Notes under the pieces: model-generated | What the model was told of the DNA's origin: nothing | The model's input: only the letters and a program-made list of their open reading frames with translations | Database searches by the model: none | Translations under genes and position numbers: made by a program | Source: Pirellulaceae bacterium | GTDB lineage: Bacteria; Planctomycetota; Planctomycetia; Pirellulales; Pirellulaceae | Direction of reading: 5' to 3' | Assembly: GCA_018402565.1 (NCBI GenBank) | Contig: JAGYIQ010000001.1 | Coordinates: 372,001 to 436,000 of the forward strand | Length of the DNA: 64,000 nucleotides | Shown here: in pieces, positions 41,363 through 52,003 of the stretch | Layout of the letters: each line of letters begins with the position of its first letter | Position numbering within the stretch: position 1 is the stretch's first letter

Positions 41363-44176
41363 CTATTGGCAGGATTCGCAGTCCGGGTTATCCAAACTGC
41401 AAGTCTTCTCCGCTGCGGGACGATCCACCGCCACATTGCTCGACTCGCTACGGTTCTTCATCCAGCGTGGCTGGATGCCAAACTTATTGATGTCGACCGT
41501 GGATTTCTCCACTTGCGTCGCACCCAACGAACGGAGGTAGTAAGTGGTCTTCAAACCCTGCAGCCAGGCCTGCTTGTACATGTCGTCCAATTGCTTGCCA
41601 CTGCGCGTTTGCACGTACAGATTCAACGATTGGCCCATGTCGATCCACTTCTGCCGCCGAGCCGCACAAGCGATCAACCACTTGGGATCGATCTCGAAGG
41701 CCGTCGCGTAACGCTGCTTGATGTCGTCCGGCAACTCGGGGATCTCGCCCAGCGACCCATCATAATACTTGATGGCCTCGAGCATATCCTTGCCCCACAA
41801 GCCAAGCTGCTTCAACTCTTGGACCAAGCGAATGTTGACCTGCACGAACTCGCCGGACAAGCTGCTCTTGACAAACAAGTGCTTGTAGGTCGGCTCGATC
41901 GATTGGGTCACGCCAATGATCGTACTGATGGTGGCCGTCGGAGCAATCGCCATCACATTGCTGTTTCGCATGCCAAACCGAGCAATTCGCTCGCGGACCG
42001 GCTGCCAGTCCAGGCTGACCGAGCGATCGACTTCCACCGCCACACCGCGTTCTTGCTCCAACAGATCCAAGGTGTCGATCGGCAACAGACCACGGTCCCA
42101 CTTGGAGCCAACAAATGTCTGATACTTACCGCGTTCCTCGGCCAATTCCGTGGATGCCAAAATGGCGTAGTAAGAAATCACTTCCATACTGCGATCGGCA
42201 AACTCCGCCGCCGCCGGACTGGCGTAGCTAATCCCGCACGCTGCCATCGCGTCCTGGAAGCCCATCAACCCCAGGCCCACCGGGCGATGCCGGGCGTTGG
42301 AGTTCTTCGCCTCCACCGTCGGGTAAAAGTTGATATCGATCACGTTGTCCAACATGCGGACCGCCGTGCGGACCGTCACGGCCAAACGCTCCACGTCCAA
42401 TTCGCCGTTCACAATGTGATTGGCCAAATTGATCGAGCCCAAGTTGCAGACCGCCGTCTCCGTCTCGGACGTGTTCAGCAAAATCTCCGTGCACAAGTTG
42501 CTGCTGTGGACCACGCCGCAGTGGTCCTGCGGGGAACGCAAATTGGACGGATCCTTCCAAGTGATCCAAGGATGCCCGGTTTCGTACAACCGGGTCAACA
42601 TCTTTCGCCACAGTTCAACCGCCTTGATCCGCCGGAACAGTTTGAGCTTGCCCGACCGAGTCAACTCCTCGTAGTGCGTGTAACGCTCCTCGAAGGCTTG
42701 ACCCACCAAGTCGTGCAGATCGGGCACGTCGTTGGGGCTAAACAGCGTCCACTCGTCATCCGCCAACACTCGCTTCATGAACAAGTCGGGAATCCAGTTG
42801 GCCGTGTGCATGTCGTGCGTCCGACGACGGTCATCGCCCGTGTTCTTTCGCAAGTCCATGAACTCTTCGACGTCCAAGTGCCACGTCTCCAAGTACGAAC
42901 AAACGGCACCTTTCCGCTTGCCGCCCTGATTGACCGCCACCGCCGTGTCGCTGACCACCTTCAAGAACGGGATCACACCCTGGCTGCGACCATTGGTGCC
43001 CTTGATGTGGGCATTGGTCGCACGCACGTTCGTCCAGTCATTGCCCAAACCGCCCGCCCACTTGGACAACTTGGCGTTGTCGGAAACCGACTTGAAAATG
43101 TGCTCCAAATCGTCCATCACCGTGCTCAAGTAACACGAACTCAGCTGCGGGTGACACGTCCCCGAGTTGAACAAGGTCGGCGTGGCACTCGTGAACAACA
43201 ACTGCGACAAGACCTCGTAGAACTGAATGGCTCGGTCCGTCTTTTGCTCACCCTCGGCCGATGCCAGTCCCATGGCGACCCGCATCCAGAAATACTGCGG
43301 AGCCTCAATGCGTCGATCACTGATGTGCAGCAAGTACCGATCGTAAATCGTCTGCAGACCCATGTACGGCAGCAACTCGTCCCGGTCGCTCACCAGAGCC
43401 GCGGCCAACCGCTCCAGGTCAAAATCCAACAAATCGGCACTCAATCGCCCAGCTTCCACACCGCTCCGCAGGTACTTCTGGAAACACTGGCGGTACAGCG
43501 TCGGCAACTCCGCCGGCAGTGCCGACTTGCCCAACGCCTCGCGGTAAATGATCTGACGCACCAACCGGCCCGCCACCTTGTCGTATGCCGGTTCGATCTC
43601 GATGTGACTACGAGCCGAAAGGACCATCGCCCGAGCAATCTCCGGGGGAGAAATCCCGTTGAAGAACTGACGCTTGACCTCTTCCAAAATCAAATCAACC
43701 GAACACAACTCCTCCAAGCCCAAACAGGCATTGCCAATCTGCTCACGCAGCCGCTCGAAGTCCACGTTCTCCATCCGGCCGTCACGGTTGACCAAGATCG
43801 ACGGGAACGGACTGTCGATCTCCAACCGCTCCTCCGCCCGCAACTTTCGCATCCGAGCATGCTCTTCACGGTAGAGGATGTACCGCCGAGCCACCGAGTA
43901 AAACTCGTAACGCATCAAAGTGCGTTCCACCGCATCCTGGATCCGCTCCACGTCCAAGACGCTGTCGGTCGCCTCCTCCATGACCGTCGCCAACACATCG
44001 AGCGTCATCTGATCGATCCGATCCAACAGGGCCTGATCCAGCGACCCGCTGTCCTGCACCTGCTGCTCCGCGCAAAACGCCTTGCTGATGGCAATCCGGA
44101 TCAGGTTCTCGTCAAACGATACCTGGCGACCGTCTCGCTTGCCAATCAACAATTCCTGTTGCGTTCTTTTCAACAT
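41363..44176 (-). CDS. nrdA: Ribonucleotide reductase large subunit, class I, with two ATP-cone domains
   Basis: 937 residues. Reduces ribonucleoside diphosphates; partner of NrdB. Residues ~8-105 form one ATP-cone ([20 protein letters not shown]), ~125-215 a second, weaker one ([20 protein letters not shown]). The catalytic domain has [12 protein letters not shown] (redox Cys), [14 protein letters not shown] (N-x-C-x-E active site), [14 protein letters not shown] (second redox Cys) and a C-terminal DNPDCESCQ thioredoxin-reduced pair. Tandem ATP-cones allow allosteric ATP/dATP control. The chlamydial class Ic enzyme also has extra N-terminal ATP-cones. Starts at ATG 44176, with GAGGAGAAC just upstream. 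Confidence 0.96.
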   Translation of the reverse strand: MLKRTQQELLIGKRDGRQVSFDENLIRIAISKAFCAEQQVQDSGSLDQALLDRIDQMTLDVLATVMEEATDSVLDVERIQDAVERTLMRYEFYSVARRYILYREEHARMRKLRAEERLEIDSPFPSILVNRDGRMENVDFERLREQIGNACLGLEELCSVDLILEEVKRQFFNGISPPEIARAMVLSARSHIEIEPAYDKVAGRLVRQIIYREALGKSALPAELPTLYRQCFQKYLRSGVEAGRLSADLLDFDLERLAAALVSDRDELLPYMGLQTIYDRYLLHISDRRIEAPQYFWMRVAMGLASAEGEQKTDRAIQFYEVLSQLLFTSATPTLFNSGTCHPQLSSCYLSTVMDDLEHIFKSVSDNAKLSKWAGGLGNDWTNVRATNAHIKGTNGRSQGVIPFLKVVSDTAVAVNQGGKRKGAVCSYLETWHLDVEEFMDLRKNTGDDRRRTHDMHTANWIPDLFMKRVLADDEWTLFSPNDVPDLHDLVGQAFEERYTHYEELTRSGKLKLFRRIKAVELWRKMLTRLYETGHPWITWKDPSNLRSPQDHCGVVHSSNLCTEILLNTSETETAVCNLGSINLANHIVNGELDVERLAVTVRTAVRMLDNVIDINFYPTVEAKNSNARHRPVGLGLMGFQDAMAACGISYASPAAAEFADRSMEVISYYAILASTELAEERGKYQTFVGSKWDRGLLPIDTLDLLEQERGVAVEVDRSVSLDWQPVRERIARFGMRNSNVMAIAPTATISTIIGVTQSIEPTYKHLFVKSSLSGEFVQVNIRLVQELKQLGLWGKDMLEAIKYYDGSLGEIPELPDDIKQRYATAFEIDPKWLIACAARRQKWIDMGQSLNLYVQTRSGKQLDDMYKQAWLQGLKTTYYLRSLGATQVEKSTVDINKFGIQPRWMKNRSESSNVAVDRPAAEKTCSLDNPDCESCQ

Positions 44177-45306
44177 CCACCGTTCTCCTCAACCGTGATT
44201 AGAAAATCCGTCCGAATCCACTCGCGCCCTACCCACTCGGCCCCAATCCACTCCCAACCATCCATCCGCACCAACCAGCCGCACCCCCGACCAACCAGCA
44301 CCACAACCGCCCACACCCCGAACACCCCGATCGACGGCCGGCCGACACTCTCGCTCGGCCCTCTCAGCATCGCCCCACCCCGTGACACATGAGGTCCAAC
44401 CGATCGGAAAATTTCAACTTGCTACGTCACCCTCCCATCCCTGGAGTTAAAATTAAAAAAGCTTAACAAAACTGTTTGCGCCCAGTCCCGGCGTCACTGG
44501 ATGCGAGTCACCGGAACAGAATGGCTTCAACGTTCAAGCCGCCAGAATCCGCCACGGCCACACCCAGACAATCCCTGGTGGTCCACAGCAGTGGGTTCGC
44601 CCAACCCATTTCTCTTGTTGCACAACATCAGACAAACCCTCCCTAGTTGACGCCTGCGAGCCGTCCCGTGGCCCACGCTTTCCCTTCGCGAACGATCCAT
44701 CACTTGCCCGTATCCTATCACTATATCTAGTGTTCAATGACCCGACCTAACCCCTACCCCGGTGGCAGTCGCGAGGCCAAAAATCCTCGCCTACCCACCC
44801 ACCAGTACCCAACCGGTACTCGTCCAGTAACCGTCCCAAACCCACTCGCAACCCCGTCCCCAGTTTTCGGTCGCCAGCCGGTTTTCCATCACCGTAGGCC
44901 CAATATATCGTGGCCAACCCGAAAGTCAACACAACATATGGTAATGCTAGCACTAGGACTTAAGCCACTGAAATCGGGAGGTTTAGGTTTTTCGAACCCG
45001 CCGAGAACGTCGTCCACGGCCAAAAAATTTTCATCGTTCCTTCACCGAGTTTGCTAGCGAGTCAATGCTAGCGGTTTTCAAGATTTGGGGTTGCCAGATC
45101 CGTCACTTTTGCACTTAGCACGAACCGCAATTTCTGGTACCAGTACCCCCGGTGCTATTGGCCCCAGTCCCAACAGACAGAGCCTCGACACCTCGACGCC
45201 CCGTCTCCACTTGGGCACGGACACTCAGGCACGGACACTCAGGCACGGACACTCAGGAATTGACACTGAGGAATTGACACTGAGGAATTGACATAGAGGA
45301 GGCGGG
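44177..45306. other. Long divergent intergenic region between nrdA and the YihY-like gene
   Basis: 1,130 bases. No gene is supported; short frames on the minus strand (44527-44737) have no protein character. An AT-rich patch AGTTAAAATTAAAAAAGCTT (about 44445-44465) could hold the nrdA promoter. CACTATATCTAGTG at 44719-44732 is a near-palindrome resembling an NrdR box, but far from nrdA. A 14-bp tandem array lies at 45215-45298. Confidence 0.5.
45215..45298 (+). repeat. Six 14-bp tandem repeats ending at the ribosome-binding site of the YihY-like gene
   Basis: GGCACGGACACTCA three times (45215, 45229, 45243), then GGAATTGACACTGA twice (45257, 45271) and GGAATTGACATAGA (45285). The last copy runs straight into AGGAGG at 45297-45302. 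The array therefore forms the 5' leader of the next gene or contains its promoter (TTGACA occurs in the later copies). Confidence 0.85.
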
Positions 45307-46320
45307 TTGCTGCACTTTTTGGCGATGATCGGCCGCAGCGCTCAAGAAACGCTGAGCCACTGGAATCGGATCCACGGCAGCCTGTTGGCCGCTTCCGTGT
45401 CGTTCTATGCGTGTTTCTGCGTCTTTCCAGTGATTCTGATCCTGCTGGCCGGTTTCGGCTTTTTCCTGCAACACACCGGTTGGGGGCAGAACTACGAACA
45501 AGGGTTACTCCGCTACGTGGCCGATCAAACTTCAGAGCCTCTGGCGGTCCAGGTTCAGTCTCTGCTGCATCAGATCGAAACATCGGCGATCGCCGGAGGA
45601 CCACTCGGTGGGCTATTTTTGCTCATGACGGCCCTCACCTTGTTTGTCAACTTCGAGCGGTGTTTTGGGATTATCTGGGAACGGACGGACCGCGGCGAAG
45701 GATTCATCTCGAACTTCCGCTCCCTGCTCGTCCATCGACTCCGTGGATTCTTGATGCTGTTGATGATCGCGATTTTGATCTTTGTCAACTTCGCGTCGTA
45801 CTTTGCAATCGAGTGGGTAGCGCGGTGGTTGGAGAACTTTGGGACGCTCCAACGCTGGTGGCAGTTGACACACCTGGGATCGTCTTTGTCGCTCAACGCC
45901 CTACTGTTCACGGTGATCTACCGCACCTTGCCCAGGCAACGAATCTATTGGTGGGCCGCCCTGCAGGGTGGTGTCTTGGCGGCGATTACTTGGGAGATCG
46001 GCCGCTACCTGTTGGCGTGGTTGATTATCAGCGACAAGTACCACACCTTCGGCGTGGTCGGTGTTTTCATGGGCTTGATGATGTGGGCCTACTACGGGAC
46101 CTACGTCGTCTTGTTGGGGGCTACTCTGACCCGCGTGACCACACTGGCGCGCGAGACCGCGATCAAACAGCGGCGTTTGGAACGCGAGGGAGTCGCAGCC
46201 GAAGCTCCCGCCACCCTGCCGTTTCGTCCGACCGAGGCCTACCGACGCAGCATTCCGCTGGACGACCGTCCACACCAGCAGCGGGCCACAGGTCAACGAT
46301 CCGAACAGCAGGTGGCCTGA
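45307..46320 (+). CDS. YihY/BrkB-family membrane protein
   Basis: 337 residues from TTG 45307, four bases after AGGAGG (45297-45302); an ATG at 45325 is farther from it. Begins HGSLLAASVSFYACFCVFPV, the A-S-AFY-FF---P motif of the UPF0761 family, with six membrane segments including FPVILILLAGFGFFLQHTGW, LMTALTLFVNFERCFGIIWE, GFLMLLMIAILIFVNFASYF, VFMGLMMWAYYGTYVVLLGA. The final ~50 residues are cytoplasmic and polar. Function unknown in this family (not the RNase BN once proposed). It is convergent with the kinase gene, 7 bases away. Confidence 0.88.
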   Translation: MLHFLAMIGRSAQETLSHWNRIHGSLLAASVSFYACFCVFPVILILLAGFGFFLQHTGWGQNYEQGLLRYVADQTSEPLAVQVQSLLHQIETSAIAGGPLGGLFLLMTALTLFVNFERCFGIIWERTDRGEGFISNFRSLLVHRLRGFLMLLMIAILIFVNFASYFAIEWVARWLENFGTLQRWWQLTHLGSSLSLNALLFTVIYRTLPRQRIYWWAALQGGVLAAITWEIGRYLLAWLIISDKYHTFGVVGVFMGLMMWAYYGTYVVLLGATLTRVTTLARETAIKQRRLEREGVAAEAPATLPFRPTEAYRRSIPLDDRPHQQRATGQRSEQQVA

Positions 46321-46327
46321 CCCGGGC

Positions 46328-47839
46328 TCAAGTCGTCGCGGACGGCCGCGCGGCGGCCATCAATTCCACCAGCGTTTGTCGCAATTCCCGCATCTTGACC
46401 GGTAGGGTCATGACCGTCCGCATGGGGCCCAGTTTTGCTTGTTTTTCCAGCGATTGCTGATTTTCTGTGACCAACAAAATGGCGGGGATGTTCTTGGTGT
46501 CATCGTGGGTGGCGAAGAAGTTAAACGCGTTGAGGGCATCCACCCCCATGTCCGCACAACTGAACAAGACCACCTCTGCCGCCGGCGGTTCCGTTGGGTC
46601 CATGTACTCAAAACGCGAGAGAGCTCGCCGCGGATCCGCAAAGATCAGCAGCTTGTAGCCCACCTCCTTGAGTTTTTCTCGGAACAGATCTTGCAGTTTT
46701 TGCTTGCTCTCAATCAGCATCAGCGTGCGGCCATTGCCCTCCTCCGCCTTGGCCTTTTCGGCCAAGTGTCGCGAAATGGTCCGCTCTGCCATCTCCGCGC
46801 CCTGGTCGTCTTTTTCACCCGACGCAATTCCCTGCAAGATCGACTCGGCGGTGTCCAACACCTCCTGCGGCGTCTGCATCCGTCGCTTGACGTCCAACTC
46901 CAACATTTTGTTGAGTAAGACTTGCACGCGGCCAGGCAGATCAGGTAGAAATGCCGTGATCGGTGGGATTTCTTTAAATCGTTGGGCACTCAATCGCAGC
47001 ATGCGATCCCGAGTTTCCACCATGGCCGGCCGACCCGACAACATGTGATAGAGCATGCAACCCAGGAAAAAAATGTCGCTGCGTTTATCGTTCCGCCGGA
47101 CCTTGGTAATCCGCTCCAAACCCGCGTAATCAATCGAACGTGGATTGACCATGTCCTCCGAGTCGCCCGTGACCTCTTTGTCCCCACCCGCCAAGCCAAA
47201 GTCAACCAAAAACGCATTCCCACTGGAGGAGAGCAACACGTTCGAGAGTTTCAAGTCGCGATGAGTAATGCCTCGCTTGTAGGCATACGATAAACCGGCC
47301 GACAGATCTCGCAGGATCGTCAAGGCTCGCACCAAGTCCAAACGGCCGTGCGCTTTGACATAATCGCGCAGGTTCTGCCCCTCAATCAGGTCCATGACCA
47401 TGAAGGTGCGGTCTCTGTCCGACTGCACATCATAAATGCGAATGATGTTCTCTTGCTGCAGCCGCATCACGGTCTTGCCCTCGCGGACAAAATTCTCCGT
47501 CGTTACCTTGTCTGTCACGTACCGTTGCCGCAACACCTTGACCGCTCGGACTTCACCCGTCTTCCGATTGACCGCGCGATAAACCCGCGCAAAGGTACCG
47601 GCCCCGACCAAGTACAAGACCTGCCAGTCCCCAAAGAAGAAGCCCGTCTTCGACCCCTCGTCGATTCGCTTGAGTTGCCAATTGGTCAGGATCTCACGCC
47701 GCAGAAGCTCCTGGCGGAATACATCAAGACTCGCACCCCTCGCTCCCAAGTCGGTGGTCACCTCATCCAATTGCCTGGGTTCCGCCAGTCCACACTCGAT
47801 GATTCGCCGAGCCAACTCTTCACAGGTGTCAATGCTCAT
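46328..47839 (-). CDS. Serine/threonine protein kinase with C-terminal receiver-like domain
   Basis: 503 residues. Residues ~1-65 are a short helical leader. The kinase domain spans ~72-335: glycine loop VGAGTFARVYRA (79-), VAIK-type AVKVLRQ (K101), ITHRDLKLSNVLL (HRD 193-195), LVDFGLAGGD (DFG 213-215), KRSDIFFLGCMLYHMLSGRP. A linker to ~365 is followed by a receiver-like domain (RTLMLIESKQKLQDLFREKL ... VVLFSCADMGVDALNAF ... ILLVTENQQSLEKQAK ... TLPVKMRELRQTLVELM). The receiver has D/S at the expected phospho-site position, so its phosphorylation is uncertain. A signalling protein without membrane segment. Confidence 0.9.
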   Translation of the reverse strand: MSIDTCEELARRIIECGLAEPRQLDEVTTDLGARGASLDVFRQELLRREILTNWQLKRIDEGSKTGFFFGDWQVLYLVGAGTFARVYRAVNRKTGEVRAVKVLRQRYVTDKVTTENFVREGKTVMRLQQENIIRIYDVQSDRDRTFMVMDLIEGQNLRDYVKAHGRLDLVRALTILRDLSAGLSYAYKRGITHRDLKLSNVLLSSSGNAFLVDFGLAGGDKEVTGDSEDMVNPRSIDYAGLERITKVRRNDKRSDIFFLGCMLYHMLSGRPAMVETRDRMLRLSAQRFKEIPPITAFLPDLPGRVQVLLNKMLELDVKRRMQTPQEVLDTAESILQGIASGEKDDQGAEMAERTISRHLAEKAKAEEGNGRTLMLIESKQKLQDLFREKLKEVGYKLLIFADPRRALSRFEYMDPTEPPAAEVVLFSCADMGVDALNAFNFFATHDDTKNIPAILLVTENQQSLEKQAKLGPMRTVMTLPVKMRELRQTLVELMAAARPSATT

Positions 47840-48169
47840 AATTCATTATCGACTAAGTCTAGTGATACCCACCCCCGTCAAACGCGGGTGAAACCACCCA
47901 GGCGTGGATGGAGCGGCAATCGGCCGCACTGGCACTGCCCTGGGCCCCCTTCACGAGTTTCCCAACACGTTTCCAGGGCGAACGGCGGCGAAACGCAACG
48001 CAACCACCTAGCACTTAGTATATCTTACCAAATCCGAATCAACCAACCGTTTTTCGCCCGGTATTACCCAGCCAGCCAAAAGTCGGAGGCCAACTCAGAG
48101 ATTGAGACGACAGGGGCGATCGAGTCGATCGCAGCGAAAAAACGACCCGCTCGCCCCCCCCCAACTGGC
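47840..48169. other. Intergenic stretch upstream of the kinase gene
   Basis: 330 bases. A hairpin CACCCCCGTC-AAACGCGGGTG lies near 47871. TTAGTATATCTTACC near 48015 is AT-rich and could be promoter DNA for the minus-strand kinase gene. No gene is seen. Confidence 0.35.
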
Positions 48170-49036
48170 TCAGCGACGCTCGCTCGATCGCTCCGCGTGT
48201 CGACGCCCGACCCCGTGCCGCGATCCGCCCGACGACTCCACCCGCCGCTGAACATCGCCACGCCCCGCATCGACCCGAACGCCACCCGTTTCAAAACGAA
48301 TCCCCGGTTGTTCAAAACGAATCCCCGGTTGTTCGAGCGAAATGCCTGAACGCTCCACACGGAATCCTGGCCCAAAACCGCTCCCCGTGTCAAATCCGAC
48401 GTCCAGACCGCGTCTCAAGCCGGCGTCCAGCCGCCCGTGTGCCTGGCCATGACCCGCCCCGTGAGCCCCCCAGCGAGGATCCACTCCCCGGTCGAACCGG
48501 TGGACCGTGGTCTGTGGAACAGCAACCCAATGTCCGCAGGGCTGCGGGTGAGCGAACACCGTACGCACCCCCGGTATCGCGTTGTAAGCCGCAAAAATCT
48601 CAGCGTCGATCTGGGCCATCCACCCCTGAAGCCTACGCGTGCACAACAACGGTCGATGAATCCCCCGTTGGCCGCGATGCCACGCTTCCTCAATCAGACG
48701 CTGCAGGTGATCGCTGTGCGCTGCCAGTTCGTGGACCTTGCGCTCCAACCGCAGAGGTGCTTGGTGTCGCGACCAACCCCGCAAAACAGCCGCCTGCCCC
48801 TCCAAACGCCCCACCTCCGCCATCATCTGGCCAAACAAACAACTGTGACTGGCCACATGCACCAATTCCCGCCGCACATCCCGCGCCAAGAAATTCACGT
48901 TGTCCGCATGGTCCCGAACGGACAACCGCCAATCGAGCGGATTGGCCAAAGCGATCGACGCCGACAACAACCCCAACGCCATCGCACCACCCAAAATCAA
49001 CAGGCGACGGACCCAAGATTCGGTTTCCACGTTCAT
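48170..49036 (-). CDS. Hypothetical secreted protein
   Basis: 288 residues. N-terminal signal peptide RRLLILGGAMALGLLSASIALA, probable cleavage after ALA-NP. Residues ~35-150 are helical and His/Arg-rich (NVNFLARDVRRELVHVASHS, LERKVHELAAHSDHLQRLIE). From ~190 the protein is low-complexity Gly/Arg with repeats (EQPGIRFEQPGIRFETGGVR). No family is recognised. It is likely exported to the periplasm or cell surface. Confidence 0.6.
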   Translation of the reverse strand: MNVETESWVRRLLILGGAMALGLLSASIALANPLDWRLSVRDHADNVNFLARDVRRELVHVASHSCLFGQMMAEVGRLEGQAAVLRGWSRHQAPLRLERKVHELAAHSDHLQRLIEEAWHRGQRGIHRPLLCTRRLQGWMAQIDAEIFAAYNAIPGVRTVFAHPQPCGHWVAVPQTTVHRFDRGVDPRWGAHGAGHGQAHGRLDAGLRRGLDVGFDTGSGFGPGFRVERSGISLEQPGIRFEQPGIRFETGGVRVDAGRGDVQRRVESSGGSRHGVGRRHAERSSERR

Positions 49037-49501
49037 GACGAGTTCTCCCTTCCGCAGAGTTTTTCACCCGACCCAACCCATGTTAGGTCAGACGATCGAA
49101 CCGCAAGGCTTGACGAGCACCTGTCCGCCAAGCTTCTCCGTTCGACCTGTCCTCTGCAGACTGAAGCAGACGCCATGCCAGTCGCCACGTCCTCCCCCTG
49201 AAGAGCCCTACCCATCGGCCATCGTCGACCACAAAGCTCGCACAATCCGACCCCATGCCCGGGCAGCCTGTGCCGCGCTGGCCCTGCCCCAACCCGACAA
49301 AACCTCAATAAAAAGCCAATATCTGGAGAAAACCAGCCGCCAATCGAGCGCCCTCGCCCGGCCGAATCCACCCCACAAAAAAAGGACGCTCGCGAATCTC
49401 GCCAGCGTCCTCCTCGGTCCAAGCCCGTCCACAGAAACCAAACCAACTCCAAAAAAATGTCATCAATTTGAATTTTCTGGCGTCATCAATTTGAAGTCAC
49501 C
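49037..49501. other. Intergenic stretch with a direct repeat
   Basis: 465 bases. GTCATCAATTTGAA occurs at about 49459 and again at about 49483. The minus strand is open for 139 codons (49033-49452), but the product is Arg/Gly-rich, has no motif and overlaps the next start, so I do not call it a gene. Confidence 0.4.
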
Positions 49502-52003
49502 TTAAGGTGCCGAGCCGCTGGCGTTCTTTACGTACTTGTCCAGCCAAGAAATGGTCTCGGCCTGCGTGTGCAGGATCGATTCGCGGGCTTGATAGCCATG
49601 ACTTTCGTTGGGCAACATGACTAGGCGGGCGGTGCCTCCGGTCCCTTTGATCGCCTGGAACAGGCGTTGCGATTGGATCGGGAAGGTGCCGGAGTTGTTG
49701 TCGGCTTCTCCGTGGATCAGCAACAAGGGTTGATTGATCCGATGGGCGTGCATGAATGGCGAAACCTTGTTGTAGACTTCAGGGGCCTCCCAGAACGTCC
49801 GACGTTCGGATTGAAAGCCAAACGGTGTCAACGTTCGGTTGAACGCCCCGCTGCGGGCCACGCCGGCCTTGAACAGGTCGGTATGAGCCAACAGATTGGC
49901 GGTCATGAAGGCGCCGTAACTGTGGCCGCCCACCCCCACGCGGTTGGGGTCGGCGACTCCCAGGGAGACGGCCTTGTCGATGGCAGCCTGGGCCGCCGCC
50001 GTGACCTGCTCCACGAAGGTGTCGTTCATCGTCTCGGGATCACCGATGATCGGCATGGTGGCGTTGTCCATAACGGCATAGCCCTGCGTCAGCAGTGCCA
50101 AGTGGCTGGAGCCGCCAATCCGAGTAAACTGCCACGGCGAACCCGAGACCTGACCAGCCGTCGCGGCATCGTTGAACTCCAGCGGGTAGGCCCAGACGAA
50201 CAACGGCAGCCGCGTTCCCGGTTGATAGTCCGCTGGCAAGTACAAAGTGGCGGACAAGGGAACGCCGTCGGCTCGCTCATACTTGACCAATTCCTTCTTG
50301 ATGCCGCGAATCTGCGGGGTGGGATCGGCGAAGTCAGTGACCGGCTCTGTCGCTTGGTTCTGTAGGTCACGCGCCAACAAATTTGGCGGCTGGTCGTTCG
50401 TCTCGCGGGAAGTCAGCAGCACGGGCAAGCGTTCCGCTCCGCTGTCCAAGACTCGGACCACAGATTCGTAGCAGCCTTCCTCGCAACGCCACAGCCGCTC
50501 GGTCACTTGCGTCTTCAGGTTTTGTCGATCCAGGAACGGCAAATTGCCCACAGGCGACGCGCCGGCTCCACTGCGGTACACCCAATCGCCATCCTGTCGC
50601 ACAACCATGCGACCGTCAGGTTGCGTTTGCATTACCAATTGCCCGGGATCCCCGTAGCGGTCCCGCTGACTGCGGTCGATCAACACGAGGGGCTCGGCAG
50701 TCGGTTGTGACAAGTCGTGCAGCAAGGTCCGCGTCCAGCGGCGGTCGCGATCATTTTCGCTCACGGCCAGCCACTCGCTGTTGGCGAATTCGGTGATGCC
50801 GGTAAAGCGATATTGGACCTTGACCAATTCGCGTGGAGGACCATCAAATGGGGCATCCATAGCCCACAATTGATCGCGATGCGGTACGGGTTTCCGCGGG
50901 TCGCCGTCGTCCAATGCCTCGGCCCAAATCAGTGTGGCGTCTTGGTTGGCACGCCAGCGAATACTGCGGCGTCCGGTGGGCACGCCTTCAATCGGAATTT
51001 TATCTTGCAGCGGCATTTCGGCGATTTTTGCAATTGTTTTCCCGTGCAGATCCCACACCTCCACCTGCCGAGGGAAACTTCCCATGGTATGCAAGTAGGA
51101 GAACGGTCGAGCGATCTGCGTGACCAACAAGAAGTTGCCGTTGGGAGAAAGCGACACACCACCGAAAATGGCGGGAGCTCCCACCGACTTTGCCTCACCG
51201 GCCAAGGTCACCCAGGTCAATTGGGCCGTGGCATGGTACTCGAACAGCGCCTCGTCGTACGGGTTGCTCAACAGGTCCTGGAACGTCCGCACGGGTGCCT
51301 CCATGCCGTCAGATTCCTGGATATTCGGCCCTGACGGGGCCTGCGGTTGGGCCGGTTCCCCGCCCAAATTCTCAGGCACGGTGCCGCACAACAGCGAGCG
51401 ACCGTCCGGCAACCACTCGATTCCAAGTGTGACTTGGTGCAGATTCTTGACCAACAGACGCGGTTGGCCCGGGTTATCTACGCTCGCCACCCACAGCTGC
51501 GAGCCCTCGGGCGAAACCGTCGTGATCGCAAATACATCGGATCGATGCGACCAATCGACATCGGCGATCTGATGATCGGCCGGCAATGGCACGGCCACTG
51601 CCTCCCCACCTCGCAGTGGCCGCAGCGAGACGGCCCGGTCGTAACCCGCCGAAAAGCGCCGCCGCGCGGCCGGGTCGATCCGCATCCCCGCCAACCGCAA
51701 CATCCGCCGCGACAGGTCCGCAATCGAAGGCATCGCCGGCCGCTGGATCAACACCAGCCATTGGCCGTCGGGACTCGTCGAGACCCGCGGAGTGGGCTCG
51801 GCATCCAACAACTCAACCACCTCGGGAGGAGGCAAGCGGTAGCCGTCCTGAGCTTGGACGGCTACGCAGCGCCCCAATCCCAGCACCAACCCAAACCCGA
51901 CAAGCCAACTGGCGCAGCCCAATGACCATGCCGGCCGCCGCCACCCCCTGACTCCATCGTTTAATTCCCCGCCACACACCTCGCGACTCACTCGCCACAT
52001 CAT
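49502..52003 (-). CDS. S9-family prolyl oligopeptidase-like secreted peptidase
   Basis: 833 residues; the start at 52003 is uncertain, and a start just before the signal peptide is possible. Signal sequence AWSLGCASWLVGFGLVLGLG. Residues ~50-560 are the beta-propeller lid with repeats such as VSTSPDGQWLVLIQRPAMPS and VSLSPNGNFLLVTQIARPFS. The alpha/beta-hydrolase domain has GVGGHSYGAFMTANLLAHTD (Ser near residue 694), LLIHGEADNNSGTFPIQS (Asp) and MLPNESHGYQARES (His), a complete triad. It would degrade peptides in the periplasm or outside the cell, as an amino- or oligopeptidase. Confidence 0.92.
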   Translation of the reverse strand: MMWRVSREVCGGELNDGVRGWRRPAWSLGCASWLVGFGLVLGLGRCVAVQAQDGYRLPPPEVVELLDAEPTPRVSTSPDGQWLVLIQRPAMPSIADLSRRMLRLAGMRIDPAARRRFSAGYDRAVSLRPLRGGEAVAVPLPADHQIADVDWSHRSDVFAITTVSPEGSQLWVASVDNPGQPRLLVKNLHQVTLGIEWLPDGRSLLCGTVPENLGGEPAQPQAPSGPNIQESDGMEAPVRTFQDLLSNPYDEALFEYHATAQLTWVTLAGEAKSVGAPAIFGGVSLSPNGNFLLVTQIARPFSYLHTMGSFPRQVEVWDLHGKTIAKIAEMPLQDKIPIEGVPTGRRSIRWRANQDATLIWAEALDDGDPRKPVPHRDQLWAMDAPFDGPPRELVKVQYRFTGITEFANSEWLAVSENDRDRRWTRTLLHDLSQPTAEPLVLIDRSQRDRYGDPGQLVMQTQPDGRMVVRQDGDWVYRSGAGASPVGNLPFLDRQNLKTQVTERLWRCEEGCYESVVRVLDSGAERLPVLLTSRETNDQPPNLLARDLQNQATEPVTDFADPTPQIRGIKKELVKYERADGVPLSATLYLPADYQPGTRLPLFVWAYPLEFNDAATAGQVSGSPWQFTRIGGSSHLALLTQGYAVMDNATMPIIGDPETMNDTFVEQVTAAAQAAIDKAVSLGVADPNRVGVGGHSYGAFMTANLLAHTDLFKAGVARSGAFNRTLTPFGFQSERRTFWEAPEVYNKVSPFMHAHRINQPLLLIHGEADNNSGTFPIQSQRLFQAIKGTGGTARLVMLPNESHGYQARESILHTQAETISWLDKYVKNASGSAP

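Noticed and set aside
41252..44392. A 1,046-codon open frame on the + strand across nrdA
   Set aside because: It lies antisense to a fully motif-supported nrdA. Its product is Arg/His/Gln-rich without motifs and results from the codon bias of the opposite strand.
44527..44737. Short minus-strand frames in the nrdA upstream region as a leader peptide or small gene
   Set aside because: Two different frames are open over the same stretch and neither shows protein-like composition or a clear start signal.
49033..49452. A 139-codon minus-strand frame before the secreted protein gene
   Set aside because: Overlaps the start of the next gene, lacks motifs and a ribosome-binding site, and has the Arg/Gly/Ser make-up of non-coding GC-rich DNA.
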